A stretch of 64,000 nt of DNA, from assembly GCA_038141425.1 (NCBI GenBank), contig JAYQIC010000007.1, positions 1 through 64,000 on the forward strand. Direction: 5' to 3'. Origin of the DNA: UBA7985 sp038141425. GTDB lineage: Bacteria > Pseudomonadota > Alphaproteobacteria > UBA7985. The notes under the pieces are model-generated. The model ran no database searches and was not told the origin of the DNA. It was given only the letters and a program-made list of their open reading frames with translations. Shown piece by piece: positions 27,949-38,006 of the stretch. Made by a program: the position numbers and the translations under genes. Position 1 is the first letter of the stretch; every line of letters starts with the position of its first letter.

Positions 27949-28798
27949 ATGGAATACAACACCCTGATCGTGCTGGTCGGCCTGGTCAGCAGCGGATTGC
28001 TGCTGGGTAGTTTCGGCGCACTGGTCAGCCTTCGCGGCGAAAACCTGACCGCCGACGTGGCCGGACACGGGGTCGTCTCCGGCGTGGTGCTGTCGCAGGG
28101 CGTGACTGATCTGGCTTGGTCTGGGGACGTGGTTGGCGGTGCCGGTGCTCTGGGTGCTTGGCTTTACGAGCTCGGCGCTGATCCTTGGCTTCATCTTCTT
28201 CCTGCGCTGGCGCGGCTACTCGGATGGTGCCAGTCAGGCGCTGGCCATCGCGCTGGCCTACGGCTCCAGCCTCGTGCTGCTGAGTGTGGTGCAGGCGACT
28301 GGTGCGTTTTCGACCAAGGGCCTGACGCTGTTGCTGCTCGGTGATGCCGCCACACTGACGCTGGGGAAGGTGCTGCCCGCCCTGTTGCTGCTGGTGGTTT
28401 GGGCGCTGGCGTTCCTGCTGCTGCGCCGCGCCTTGCACGATTGGGTGCTGGACCGGCACGCCAGCGGCCTTGCGGGCCTGAAGTCCAGGCTTGATCTGGT
28501 CTGGGTGGTGGCGACGGTGGCACTGGTGCTCAGCGCCCTGCCAGCGCTGGGCCTGACACTGCTGGTCGGCATGCTGACCCTGCCTGCGTTGATCGTTCGG
28601 CCTTGGGTGACGTCATTCACCGGGCTTGTGCTGGGCTCGGCTTTGGTCGGCGGCGTGGTTTCGGGTGTTGCCGGGTGGCTCAGCGCCGGGGTGCTGCCGC
28701 TGCCGACGGGCGCGCTGGTGGTCGTGAGCCTTGGGGCGGTCTGGGCGCTGGGGAGCCTGGCAGCCGGTTTGCGGCCAAAAGGGGTTCGGGCCCGATGA
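27949..28798 (+). CDS. Metal ABC transporter permease 1 (frameshifted)
   Basis: ABC-3 family permease (TroC/SitC-like). Begins MEYNTLIVLVGLVSSGLLLG; contains LRGENLTADVAGHGVVSGVV, TKGLTLLLLGDAATLTLGKV and LTLLVGMLTLPALIVRP. Eight or so membrane segments. One frame change around 28115-28140. Stop overlaps the ATG of the second permease (ATGA). Confidence 0.88.
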
Positions 28799-29706
28799 TG
28801 GTGCTCAGCCAGGACTTGCCGATATTGCTGACGCTGTTCGGGGCGGCGATTGCGGCGATCATCGCCGGCAGTCTCCTGCTGCCGCGCGGGCAGATCATGG
28901 TTTCCGAGGCTTCAAGCCACGCCGTTTTACCGGGCATGGTGCTGGGGTTTCTCTTCTCTGGCGAGCATGGCTGGCTCATGCTCATCGGCGCCATAGCCGT
29001 CATCGGCCTGTTTCTCGGGTTGACCAGCTGGCTGCGCCGACGCCACCGACTGGGGTCGAGCGTTGAAATCGCAGCCCTGTTCCCTCTGTTCTTCGGCGCG
29101 GGCGTCATCCTGCTGTCGCTGAGCGGGCTGGACGAAACAGCGGCCATCGACCTCGATCATATCCTGTTCGGGTCGCTGGAGCTGATCCTGTGGCTGGACG
29201 TTCTGGCCCCGGCCGACCTGCTCAGACCGGGGGCGTGGGCGGCGGCGCCGGACCAGATGGTACTCGCACTGACCGGGGCAGGGCTGGCGCTGCTTCTGGC
29301 GCTCGCGGCCTACCCACTGCTGAACCGCAGCCTGATGGACGGGCAGGCCTTCGCACTCATGTCACCCGTCGCGAGCCTTGGCTTGCGGGCGCTCGAAATC
29401 GTGCTCGTCGCAACGGCCAGCGCGGTTTGCTTGCGCACCGCCGGGGTGGTGGTGGCCGTCGCCCTGTTTGGCGCACCGATCATCGGGGCGTGGAGCCTCG
29501 CAGGTCGATTTTGGCAAGCGTGGCTGATCGCTGGAGTGATTACCCTACTGGGGCTTGGACTGAGCTACGTTCTGAGTGCGCTCATGTTCAGCCAATTCGG
29601 CATCGAAGCGCGGCTCTCGGGCGTGTTTGCACTGTGCCTCGTTGCGCTGGCGATTGCCGCACCACTGGTTTCGCAACGAGGGGCCGTCCGGCGCCCACTC
29701 GGATGA
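28795..29706 (+). CDS. Metal ABC transporter permease 2
   Basis: Second ABC-3 permease (TroD/SitD-like), 303 aa, intact. Typical motifs: MVSEASSHAVLPGMVLGFLF, AAIDLDHILFGSLELI, YPLLNRSLMDGQAFAL, VCLRTAGVVVAVALFGAP. Two different permeases plus a DtxR regulator give the same gene set as Treponema troABCD-troR. Last gene of the operon. Confidence 0.9.
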   Translation: MMVLSQDLPILLTLFGAAIAAIIAGSLLLPRGQIMVSEASSHAVLPGMVLGFLFSGEHGWLMLIGAIAVIGLFLGLTSWLRRRHRLGSSVEIAALFPLFFGAGVILLSLSGLDETAAIDLDHILFGSLELILWLDVLAPADLLRPGAWAAAPDQMVLALTGAGLALLLALAAYPLLNRSLMDGQAFALMSPVASLGLRALEIVLVATASAVCLRTAGVVVAVALFGAPIIGAWSLAGRFWQAWLIAGVITLLGLGLSYVLSALMFSQFGIEARLSGVFALCLVALAIAAPLVSQRGAVRRPLG

Positions 29707-29755
29707 ACGCTTTAAGGCAATTAATGCGAGCGCAATAGTTGCGCGGGATTCCATG

Positions 29756-29779
29756 CTCAAAAGTCGTAACGACTTTGAG
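29756..29779. terminator. Hairpin between convergent genes
   Basis: CTCAAA(A)GTC-GTAAC-GACTTTGAG, an almost perfect inverted repeat with one bulged A, between the end of the metal-transport operon and the opposing small gene. No strong T-run. The CTCAAA/TTTGAG arms recur in the intergenic region at 8.4 kb. Confidence 0.4.
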
Positions 29780-29801
29780 GCTGCTCGGGCGATTTGGCGA
29801 A

Positions 29802-29993
29802 TCAGCGATTGGCCTGCGAAACTCTGGTCGCAAGATCGTTCAGCCGCTCGCTCTGATCCTCAAAAAACTCGCCATCGTCAACGTTGCATCGTTCGGCCCA
29901 TGCTGGCTGGTTGGAAAGGGTTTCAATGGCGTCGATGGAGCGCAGCAGGTCAGATTTCAGTTCATCCAGTGAACTGATTGGGGAAACACTCAT
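29802..29993 (-). CDS. Small hypothetical protein
   Basis: 63 aa, MSVSPISSLDELKSDLLRSI to NDLATRVSQANR, mostly alpha-helical and acidic, possibly coiled coil. A GAGAG sequence 8-10 bases before the ATG can act as RBS. Not recognised. Confidence 0.45.
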   Translation of the reverse strand: MSVSPISSLDELKSDLLRSIDAIETLSNQPAWAERCNVDDGEFFEDQSERLNDLATRVSQANR

Positions 29994-30276
29994 TCAAGTT
30001 ACTCTCTTACTTAGGATGAATGGTGATCTTGGGGACCACTCATATACAACTATTTAGAGAAATCTTTCTAGATGACACTATTTATTAGGGAAAATAATGG
30101 ATAGTCAAAGAAAAATAGTGCGTCTCTCAGGATCAATTTTGATCGATGACCCCACATGCATTTAGATATATGAAGTTTCCGTCCAGAAAACTCGAATGAG
30201 TGCACGTTCGAGTAGTGCCGCCCAGCAGTTATCATTAGGGGCATCCGCCCGGAAAAGACGATCATCAGAAAGAAAG
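29994..30276. other. Low-GC, hairpin-rich island beside tRNA-Ala
   Basis: About 280 bp with GC near 40 percent in a genome in the mid-60s. It holds three inverted repeats: ACTATTTATT/AATGGATAGT at 30077-30105, GATCAA-TT-TTGATC at 30131-30144, and ACTCGAA/TTCGAGT at 30190-30213. One 65-codon minus ORF (30068-30265) has no family resemblance. It may encode a small RNA or be a transferred remnant. Confidence 0.5.
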
Positions 30277-30352
<76 letters not shown>

Positions 30353-30468
30353 ACGCTGCTGGAAACCGGGCTCTGCATACTCAACCTGATCGGCTTTGTC
30401 GAAGCCTTTTTCAGGGCAGGACCGGCAGGGTCGGCAGCAGCAGCTGTTTCGCGCCGCTGCCTTCAGGG

Positions 30469-30972
30469 TCAGATGGATTCATCCTCATCGGACTGGAAGC
30501 CATCGACCGGGAGACCACCTTCGTCGAGCTCATCGTCGTCGTCGAGCAGCGAGTCATCTTCGATTTTGTTGTCTTCTTCGTCTTCTTCGAAGTCGTCGTC
30601 GAGTGAAACTTCTCCATCGTCGTCGACGACCAGGTCGGTGTCACCGTCTTCGAGGGTGTTTTCGTCGACTTCGTCCAGCGCCACGGCCTCGACGGTTTCA
30701 TCCTCGTCTTCGTCGTCTTCTTCTGCGGCAGCTTCGGCCTTCGGCTCATCACCTTCTGCATCGGCGAGTTCCGGATCCGGCGCAGCCTCTTCCTTCGCGG
30801 TTGCGACAGCAGCGGCAGCGACGCGGCCCCGGCGGGAGCGCATCACGGCTTCAGGGTCGTACTCGGTCCCACAGGACGGACATACGGCAGGATCCGCATT
30901 CAGATCGTAGTACCGCGCCCCACAGCTCTGGCAGATGCGCTTGATACCGTATTCTTCTTCCAATTCAGGCAT
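30469..30972 (-). CDS. TIGR02300 / FYDLN-acid family zinc-ribbon protein
   Basis: Alphaproteobacterial protein of unknown function (PF09538). N-terminal zinc ribbon: IKRICQSCGARYYDLNADPA and VCPSCGTEYDPEAV with the Cx2C pairs and the FYDLN-like core RYYDLN. The remaining 120 residues are almost entirely Asp/Glu/Ala and likely disordered. 167 aa; start MPELEEEYG at 30972. Divergent from aroA, its usual partner. Confidence 0.9.
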   Translation of the reverse strand: MPELEEEYGIKRICQSCGARYYDLNADPAVCPSCGTEYDPEAVMRSRRGRVAAAAVATAKEEAAPDPELADAEGDEPKAEAAAEEDDEDEDETVEAVALDEVDENTLEDGDTDLVVDDDGEVSLDDDFEEDEEDNKIEDDSLLDDDDELDEGGLPVDGFQSDEDESI

Positions 30973-31148
30973 AAATGCCGACCTCGACAGTTTCGCGTTC
31001 GTAAGCCACTGCAAGCACCATAGGCAGGGGCGGGTGTCAATGCCGCCTTGGCGCTGTTGCTATGCGGTAGGCTGGGCTGAGCCGTGCTTTTCGCCTTTGC
31101 GGCACCCTATGCTAAATCGTCTTCGACCCCCGAATTGCGAGACCCCGA

Positions 31149-32475
31149 ATGTCCAGTCTGCCCCTCAAACCCGCACAAAGCCGCCCTGCCCATGGATTCA
31201 AGGGCGAGGTCAGCGTCCCCGGTGACAAGTCGATGTCGCACCGTTCGCTGATGTTCGGCACGCTGGCGGTGGGGAGACCGAGATACGTGGTCTGCTCACC
31301 GGTGAGGATGTGATGGCGACTGCCGAAGCCATGCGGCGCCTGGGTGCTGTGATCGAGCGCGACGGCGACGATTTCCGCGTTTCCGGTGTCGGCGTTGGCG
31401 GTCTACGTGAGCCCGCGCTACCGCTCGACATGGGTAACTCCGGTACCTCGACCCGGCTGATCCTCGGAATGCTTGCGACCCACGACCTGACGGCGGTGGT
31501 CTTCGGCGACGCCTCGCTGAACAAGCGCCCCATGGCCCGGGTGACAGACCCGCTGAGCCAGTTCGGTGCGCGCTTCATGGCGCGCTCGGGCGGGCGTCTG
31601 CCGCTGGCGGTGCAGGGAACTGCCGACGCCGTGCCTGTGCGCTACGTCTCGCCAATGGCGTCGGCGCAGGTGAAATCGGCGGTGCTGCTGGCGGGCCTCA
31701 ATGCTCCGGGGGAGACGACGCTGATTGAGCCGACGCCGACCCGCGACCACACCGAGCGCATGCTGCGCGGCTTCGGCGCCCGCGTCACGTCAAAAGCCAG
31801 CAACGAAGGCCTTGCCATCACTCTGACCGGGCAGCCTGAACTGCGCGCGACGCCGGTCATGGTCCCCGGTGACCCGAGTTCGGCCGCGTTCCTCGCCGTT
31901 GCAGGCACCATTGTGCCCGGTTCAGCCCTGACCATCACCAACGTGATGCAGAACGAGCACCGCACGGGCCTGTTCCAGTCGCTGGTCGACATGGGGGTGA
32001 TCTGGCGCTGGTTAACCAGCGTGAAGTCGCCGGCGAAACCGTCGCCGACGTGCAGGTGCAGTCGTCCTCGCTCAAGGGCTGTCTGATCCCCGCCGATCGT
32101 GCGCCCTCCCAAATTGACGAGTATCCGATCCTCTCCGTCGCCGCTGCAGTGGCCAGCGGCACCACCCGGATGGAGGGGCTGGAAGAACTACGGGTCAAAG
32201 AATCCGACCGCCTGGCCGGCATTATCGACATGCTCGGTGCGGCAGGCGTGGTCACGCGTTCGGGCGAGGACTGGCTTGAGATCGACGGTCTCGGCGGCCC
32301 GGTGCCCGGCGGCGGCCTTGTTGAAACCCAGCTCGATCACCGGCGGGCCATGTCGACCCTGATCCTCGGCATGGTGGCGGAGAAGGGCATGCGCGTCGAC
32401 GACCGGAACTGTATCCTGACCTCGTTCCCGACCTTTGTGACCATGTTCAACGATCTGGGCTCCGACATCGCATGA
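31149..32475 (+). CDS. aroA: 3-phosphoshikimate 1-carboxyvinyltransferase (EPSP synthase), frameshifted
   Basis: Sixth step of the shikimate pathway. Starts MSSLPLKPAQSRPAHGFKGE; PGDKSMSHRSLM is the substrate-binding N-terminus; LDMGNSGTSTRLILG and KRPMARVTDPLSQFGA mark the class II (CP4-like) subgroup; IDEYPILSVAAAVASG and ELRVKESDRL are the second-domain signatures. Frame changes near 31270 and 31998. The residue corresponding to CP4 Ala100 is Gly (NSGT). The stop overlaps the cmk ATG (ATGA). Confidence 0.93.
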
Positions 32476-33109
32476 TTATCGCAATCGACGGTCCGGCGGC
32501 GGCGGGGAAGGGCACACTGGCCCGACGCCTCGCCGCGCACCTCGATTTTGCTTACCTCGACAGCGGTCTGCTTTACCGCGCCGTGGCAGCCCGAGCGCTG
32601 GGGGAGGGGATCGATTTGAATGACGATCGGGCCCTCGAAGCCCTGGCTCAGGCGCTGCAACCCGGCGACCTCGACCGCTCAGATTTGCGCGCCCCAAAGG
32701 TCAGTGAGGCTGCGTCTCGGGTGGCCGCACTGACCCCTGTCCGGCAGGCTCTGGTCGATTTTCAACGCAGTTTTGCCGACTCGCCCCCGGTGGTAAGGGC
32801 GGCGCCGTACTCGACGGCAGGGATATCGGCACGGTCATCTGTCCTTATGCGACCTGCAAGCTTTACATTACGGCTACCCGCGAGGTCAGGGCCAAACGAC
32901 GGTGGTTGGAGTTGCGGGAACGTGACCCTGCCGCTATATACGACCGCGTTTTCAACGACTTGGTTGTTCGGGATGAAAGAGATGAGACCCGCAAGGATGC
33001 TCCTCTGAAGCCCGCTGCCGACGCGGTGATCATCGATACCTCAGCGCTGACGGCCGATGCGGTCTTCGCTCAGGCGCTGGCGACCGTCGAGGCTGCCCGG
33101 TCAGGTTGA
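32472..33109 (+). CDS. cmk: Cytidylate kinase (frameshifted)
   Basis: Phosphorylates CMP/dCMP. P-loop IDGPAAAGKGTLARRLA at residues 5-21, YLDSGLLYRAVA for nucleotide binding, then, after a frame change near 32795, VLDGRDIGTVICPYATCKLY and RAKRRWLELRERD. C-terminus ADAVIIDTSALT. About 212 aa. Coupled to aroA and followed by rpsA, the standard order. Confidence 0.93.
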
Positions 33110-33281
33110 CGAAAACACGACGACCAAAGGGGGGGAAAACCCGGCATCGGTGCCAGCCACCGAGACCCGGCAACGACCTCTCCATGACATCTTAACTCAA
33201 ACCCCTGGGCGCGCCGATCTGGTGGCGTTCAGTGTCCGGCCTTTTCGCAGGTCGGACGATATCAACAGGAAAACCAACATA

Positions 33282-34961
33282 ATGGCAGAAGCCGCCATGG
33301 AGTCCTTCGAGGACCTCCTTAACGAATCAATCGGCGACACCCTTGAAGGGTCCGTCCTCTCCGGTACCGTACTCAGCATCGAGAATGATGTTGTGATCAT
33401 CGATGTCGGCCTGAAATCTGAAGGTCGCGTGCCGGTTAAAGAATTTACGATGCCCGGCCAGGAGCCGACCATCAAAGCCGGCGACACCGTGGAGGTCTTC
33501 GTCGAGCGTTACGAGAACAAGGACGGCGAAGTGATGCTGTCCCGCGATAAGGCCCGTCGCGAAGAAGCCTGGGTTGAGCTGGAAAAGAAGTTCAACGAAG
33601 GCGTCCGCGTGGAAGGCGTTATCTTCAACCGCGTCAAGGGTGGCTTTACCGTCGACCTCGGCGGGGCCGTGGCCTTCCTGCCCGGCTCGCAGGTCGATAT
33701 TCGTCCGGTGCGCGACGTTGCACCCCTGATGAACAACGCCCAGCCGTTCCAGATCCTGAAGATGGATAAGGCACGCGGCAACATCGTTGTCTCGCGCCGT
33801 GCGGTGCTGGAAGAAGCCCGCGCTGAACAGCGTCAGGAGCTGATCCAGAACCTCGAAGAAGGCAGCGTTCTGCAGGGTGTGGTCAAGAACATCACCGACT
33901 ACGGTGCTTTCGTCGACCTCGGCGGCGTCGATGGCCTGCTGCACGTCACGGATATTTCGTGGCGCCGCATCAACCATCCGTCCGAAGTGCTGACCGTGGG
34001 TCAGTCGGTCGAAGTACAGGTGATCAAGTTCAACCGCGAAACCCAGCGTATCTCGCTGGGCATGAAGCAGCTGGAAACCGATCCATGGGAGACCGTAGCA
34101 GCGGAATTCCCGGTTGGCACCAAGTTCAACGGCCGCGTCACCAACATCACCGACTACGGTGCCTATGTTGAGCTGATGCCGGGGATCGAGGGCCTGGTCC
34201 ACGTCTCCGAAATGTCCTGGACCAAGAAGAACGTGCACCCGGGCAAGATCGTATCGACCTCGCAGGAAGTGGAAGTCGTCATCCTCGACGTCGACACCAC
34301 CAAGCGTCGGATCTCGCTGGGCCTCAAGCAGACCATGGCCAACCCATGGGAAGCTTTCCTCGAGTCCAACCCGGTCGGGTCCACCATCAGTGGCGAAGTC
34401 CGCAACATCACCGAGTTCGGTCTGTTTGTTGGTCTGGACGGCGACATCGACGGCATGATCCACCTGTCCGACATCGACTGGAACCGCTCTGGTGAAGAAG
34501 CCGTCAAGGACTTCGAAAAGGGCGCGACGGTTTCGGCCAAGGTCCTCGACGTTGACGTTGAGAAAGAGCGTATCTCTCTGGGCATCAAGCAGCTCGAAGA
34601 CGATCCGTTTGCCAACGCCCTCGACGGCATTAAGCGCGGCCAGATCGTGACCACGACCATCACCCAGGTGCAGGAAAACGGCATCGAGGTTGAGGTCACC
34701 GAAGGGGTCACCGGCTTCATCCGTCGCTCCGACCTGGCGCGTGACCGCGATGACCAGCGCACCGACCGCTTCGCCGTGGGCGAGAAGGTCGACGCCAAGG
34801 TCACCGCGATGGATCCGAAGACCCGCAAAATCTCCCTGTCGATCAAAGCCCGGGAAACCGAGGAAGAGCAGGAAGCCATGGCCGAATACGGCTCCATGGA
34901 TTCCGGCGCATCCCTCGGCGACATTCTGGGCGAAGCGCTCAAGAAAGGGCGTGATTCGTAG
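33282..34961 (+). CDS. rpsA: 30S ribosomal protein S1
   Basis: Binds mRNA on the small subunit and promotes initiation. 559 aa with six S1/OB repeats at roughly residues 23-90, 107-172, 194-262, 281-350, 368-437 and 454-523; clear copies include ITDYGAFVDLGGVDGLLHVT, ITDYGAYVELMPGIEGLVHV and ITEFGLFVGLDGDIDGMIHL. Start MAEAAMESFEDLL at 33282 with AGGA upstream. Intact, with noticeably smoother codon use (high expression) than flanking genes. Confidence 0.97.
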   Translation: MAEAAMESFEDLLNESIGDTLEGSVLSGTVLSIENDVVIIDVGLKSEGRVPVKEFTMPGQEPTIKAGDTVEVFVERYENKDGEVMLSRDKARREEAWVELEKKFNEGVRVEGVIFNRVKGGFTVDLGGAVAFLPGSQVDIRPVRDVAPLMNNAQPFQILKMDKARGNIVVSRRAVLEEARAEQRQELIQNLEEGSVLQGVVKNITDYGAFVDLGGVDGLLHVTDISWRRINHPSEVLTVGQSVEVQVIKFNRETQRISLGMKQLETDPWETVAAEFPVGTKFNGRVTNITDYGAYVELMPGIEGLVHVSEMSWTKKNVHPGKIVSTSQEVEVVILDVDTTKRRISLGLKQTMANPWEAFLESNPVGSTISGEVRNITEFGLFVGLDGDIDGMIHLSDIDWNRSGEEAVKDFEKGATVSAKVLDVDVEKERISLGIKQLEDDPFANALDGIKRGQIVTTTITQVQENGIEVEVTEGVTGFIRRSDLARDRDDQRTDRFAVGEKVDAKVTAMDPKTRKISLSIKARETEEEQEAMAEYGSMDSGASLGDILGEALKKGRDS

Positions 34962-35057
34962 GGTTGACGACCGCTTTTCCCGCATCGGCGCGGCGCTCAA
35001 CGGGGTCGCGCCGGTGCAGGAACCGCATCAGATCAAACAGGGGGAAATACGGACATC

Positions 35058-35345
35058 ATGACGAAATCAGAACTTATTCAGCTGGTCGCTTCAGATAATC
35101 CTCACCTTTACCTCAGAGACATTACCAAGATCGTGAACACGGTCTTTGACGAGATCACCGAGGGCCTGACCCAGGGTGATCGCATCGAACTCCGCGGCTT
35201 CGGCGCCTTTTCCGTCAAGGTGCGCAAGGCCCGCACTGGCCGCAACCCGCGTTCGGGTGAGCCGGTCGAGGTTTCGGAAAAGGCAATCCCGTACTTCAAG
35301 ACGGGTAAGCAGTTGCACGAGCGGCTGAACGACAAGAGCGAATAG
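35058..35345 (+). CDS. ihfB: Integration host factor subunit beta
   Basis: DNA-bending nucleoid protein, partner of IhfA. 95 aa: MTKSELIQLVASDNPHLYLR, dimer core FDEITEGLTQGDRIELRGFG, and the DNA-intercalating arm KARTGRNPRSGEPVEVSEKA with its Pro, ending YFKTGKQLHERL. GGGGAAA RBS. Followed by a strong terminator. Confidence 0.96.
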   Translation: MTKSELIQLVASDNPHLYLRDITKIVNTVFDEITEGLTQGDRIELRGFGAFSVKVRKARTGRNPRSGEPVEVSEKAIPYFKTGKQLHERLNDKSE

Positions 35346-35375
35346 GCGGCGGCGTTTCCGCCCCGGCAGAGATCA

Positions 35376-35402
35376 GGGAGGCTGCGGCCTCCCTTTTTTT
35401 TG
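35376..35402 (+). terminator. Rho-independent terminator after ihfB
   Basis: GGGAGGC-TGCG-GCCTCCC, a perfect 7-bp stem with a 4-nt loop, followed by a run of eight or nine T. Confidence 0.92.
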
Positions 35403-35521
35403 TGCAGGGCCTTGAGCGGGGGTTGGCAAGCCGCTCGAAAGTCTGTCATTTTCCCCGCCATGTCTTCGCTATGCCCTGCACCCGCAGGCGCTGATTTGCC
35501 GCTTGGGAGGCGCGCTGAACC

Positions 35522-35913
35522 ATGCTCCGGTTTCTGTCTTCGATCCTGGCCGTGCTGACCCTCGCGGTCCTCGTCTGGTTCGTGGTGTCGAACACCGAGC
35601 CCGCGACCCTGCGGCTGGCCGTGGTGTTCCCGGACGGGATCGTGCAGCCGCTGGCGCTGTGGATCGCCGCGACCGCAATCATCGGCTTCCTGCTCGGGGC
35701 GCTGTTCGTCTGGATCCAGGCCGGCTCCGCCGCTCGGACCTGCGCCAGACCCGGCGCACGCTGTCCCGCACGGAAGACGACCTCGACCGCGCCCGCGCCG
35801 ACCTGCTCGACCGCGAGGCTGATATTGACCGGCTGGAGGCGGAGGTCGCTGGCCTCAAAACCATCGAGCAGCCGGCCGAAGACGTTACCCCGCAACCCGT
35901 ATCCGCGATCTGA
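35522..35913 (+). CDS. lapA: LapA family membrane protein (frameshifted)
   Basis: Lipopolysaccharide assembly protein A domain. Two membrane segments (FLSSILAVLTLAVLVWFVVS and LALWIAATAIIGFLLGALFV), then after a frame change near 35735 a cytoplasmic coiled coil (RRTLSRTEDDLDRARADLLD, READIDRLEAEVAGL). About 130 aa. A location following ihfB is typical in proteobacteria. Confidence 0.85.
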
Positions 35914-35919
35914 CACCCC

Positions 35920-36886
35920 ATGCGCTTCATCACTGCCCCGGAAATCGAAATCGCCCTCGACCAGAAAAGCCTGATCGAAGCGCTGCGCCGTGCCTTCCGC
36001 ATGGGGGCCAGCGCGCGGCCCTATGAGGCGCCGCTGCGCAATCGCTTCTACGTCGAGAACGTGCACGCCGACCCCACCATCCTGCTGAACATGCCTTCGT
36101 GGCAGGTCGACGGTGATCTCGGGATCAAGATGGTGACGGTGAACACCGGCAACCCGGCCAAGGGCCTGCCGATGGTGCAGGGGGTCTACCTGTTCCTCGA
36201 CGCCACCACGGGCAAGGTTCGCGGTATTCTGGAAGCCGAGATGATTACGGTGAAGCGCACGGCCGCCGCCTCGGCGCTGGCGTCGAGCTACCTCTCACGC
36301 AGCGACGCATCGCGGCTGCTGATCGTCGGTGCAGGGGGCGCTGGCCCGGCACTTTATTGATGCGCACCGCGCGGTGCGGCCGATCTCCGACGTGCTGGTC
36401 TGGAACCGGACGCCAAAGCGCGCCGAAGAACTCGTCGCCAACTACCGGCTGCAGGACGACGCCTCCGCGCTGAACAGCATTGGCGTGACCGATGATCTGG
36501 AGGCTGCCGTTTCCGGTGCCGATATCGTCACCTGCATCACGGCGAGTAGCGAGCCGGTGATCTTCGGCGATTGGGTCCGCGAGGGCACCCACGTCGATCT
36601 CGTCGGCGCGTTCTCGCCCGACAGCCGCGAGTCCGACGACGCGCTGGTGCAGAAATCGCGGATCTTCGTCGATACCCGCACCGGGGCACTGGCTGAAGCC
36701 GGCGATCTCATCATTCCTATGAACAAGGGCCTGATCAGCGAAGAGGATGTCGCCGCCGACCTGTTTGACCTGACTCAGGGCGAGCGCGACGGTCGACGGT
36801 TCTACGAGCAGATTACGCTGTTCAAGAACTGTGGTTCAGCGATCGAGGATCTGGTCGCGGCGCGGCTGGCCTACCAACGCACCTGA
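35920..36886 (+). CDS. Ornithine cyclodeaminase family protein (frameshifted)
   Basis: NAD(P)-dependent OCD/mu-crystallin family. Segments: IEALRRAFRMGASARPYEAP, LGIKMVTVNTGNPAKGLPMV, GILEAEMITVKRTAAASALA, the Rossmann region RLLIVGAGG near the frame change (about 36340), VLVWNRTPKRAEELVANYRL, GADIVTCITASSEPVIFGDW. Members deaminate ornithine to proline or reduce imino acids such as pyrroline-2-carboxylate; the substrate cannot be told here. Confidence 0.88.
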
Positions 36887-36970
36887 ACCGCAGAACGCGG
36901 CCAAGCATCTGAAATCTGCGCCTTTTTGCGCCACAGCTGCCGGAAAAGCGCGGTAAGGCTGCCCGCTTGT

Positions 36971-37962
36971 TCAGCCGGCTGAAACCAGCGCCAGCAGGAG
37001 CACCACCGCCCAGATCCAGCCGGTCCATTGCTCGCCCTTGAAGGCACGCAGGCTGTCCGCTGGGCTGTCGAGGTCGGTCCGCTGCACCTGCACCATCATG
37101 CGGACCCCAATAGCGATCAGGCCGAACAGACTGATCCAGAAGGGCAGGCCGTCCGCCACCAGCGCCAATGATAAGAACCACAGCACCAGCGCAGCCGCGT
37201 AGGACAGGCGGATCGCCAGCTTGCTGTTGCCGCCGAAGGCCAGCGCGGTGGAGCGCACGCCGATGATGGCGTCGTCGGCCTTGTCCTGATGCGCGTAAAT
37301 GGTGTCGTAACCGAAGGTCCAGGCCCAGCAGCCCAGATACAGCAGGACCATCGCTGGTGAGACCTCGTTGCTGATCGCCGCCCAGCCGATCAGGGCGCCG
37401 AAGTTGAAGGTCAGGCCGAGCACTGCTTGCGGGTAGTCCGTGACCCGCTTGGCGAGTGGATAGAGCACGACGGGGACCAGCGACACCACCCCGAGCAGCA
37501 TGCCCAGCGGCCGCATCTGCAGCAGGATCAGCAGCCCCAGCCCGAGCAGCACCGCGAGGAACAGCTCCGCCTGCCGCATGCTGACAGCGCCGGAGGCCAG
37601 TGGCCGCCCGCCGTGCGTTCAACCTGCCGATCCAGATCGCGGTCCCATGTCGTTGATGACGCAACCCGCTCCGCGCATGATGATGGAGCCGAAGAACAGC
37701 AGACCGCCGATCCACAGCACCCGCAGCAGGCTGGCACTGTCGCCCGTGCTGCCTGCATCGACCTCGACGATGTTGCGGGACGCCAGAGCAGCCAGCAACA
37801 CGGCCCAGACACCGGGATATAGAGCAGGTAGGCACCGATGGGGCGGTCCAGTCGCATCAGGCGGGTGAACGGCCGGGTCCAGTCCGGCAGGACCCGGTCA
37901 AACCACGTCTGGCTCTGAATATCCGTGAACCGGGGCTTCAAATCGTCCGGATTGTTTGCCAT
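36971..37962 (-). CDS. ubiA: 4-hydroxybenzoate polyprenyltransferase (frameshifted)
   Basis: Membrane prenyltransferase of ubiquinone synthesis. N-terminus MANNPDDLKPRF, RPFTRLMRLDRPIGAYLLYI, first Asp-rich motif GCVINDMWDRDLDRQVERTA (split between frames near 37645), second motif FGYDTIYAHQDKADDAIIGV. Several membrane helices; ends LLLALVSAG at 36971. Frame changes near 37800 and 37600-37650. Divergent from rsmE. Confidence 0.9.
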
Positions 37963-38006
37963 GGGTGAGGCTGCCTTTTCGATCAACGCGGGCCCAGTGA
38001 GCAAGA

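Noticed and set aside
33327..35000. 557-codon open frame antisense to rpsA
   Set aside because: Shadow of the strongly biased rpsA codon usage; composition is His/Asp/Val-rich with no domain, and rpsA on the other strand is certain.
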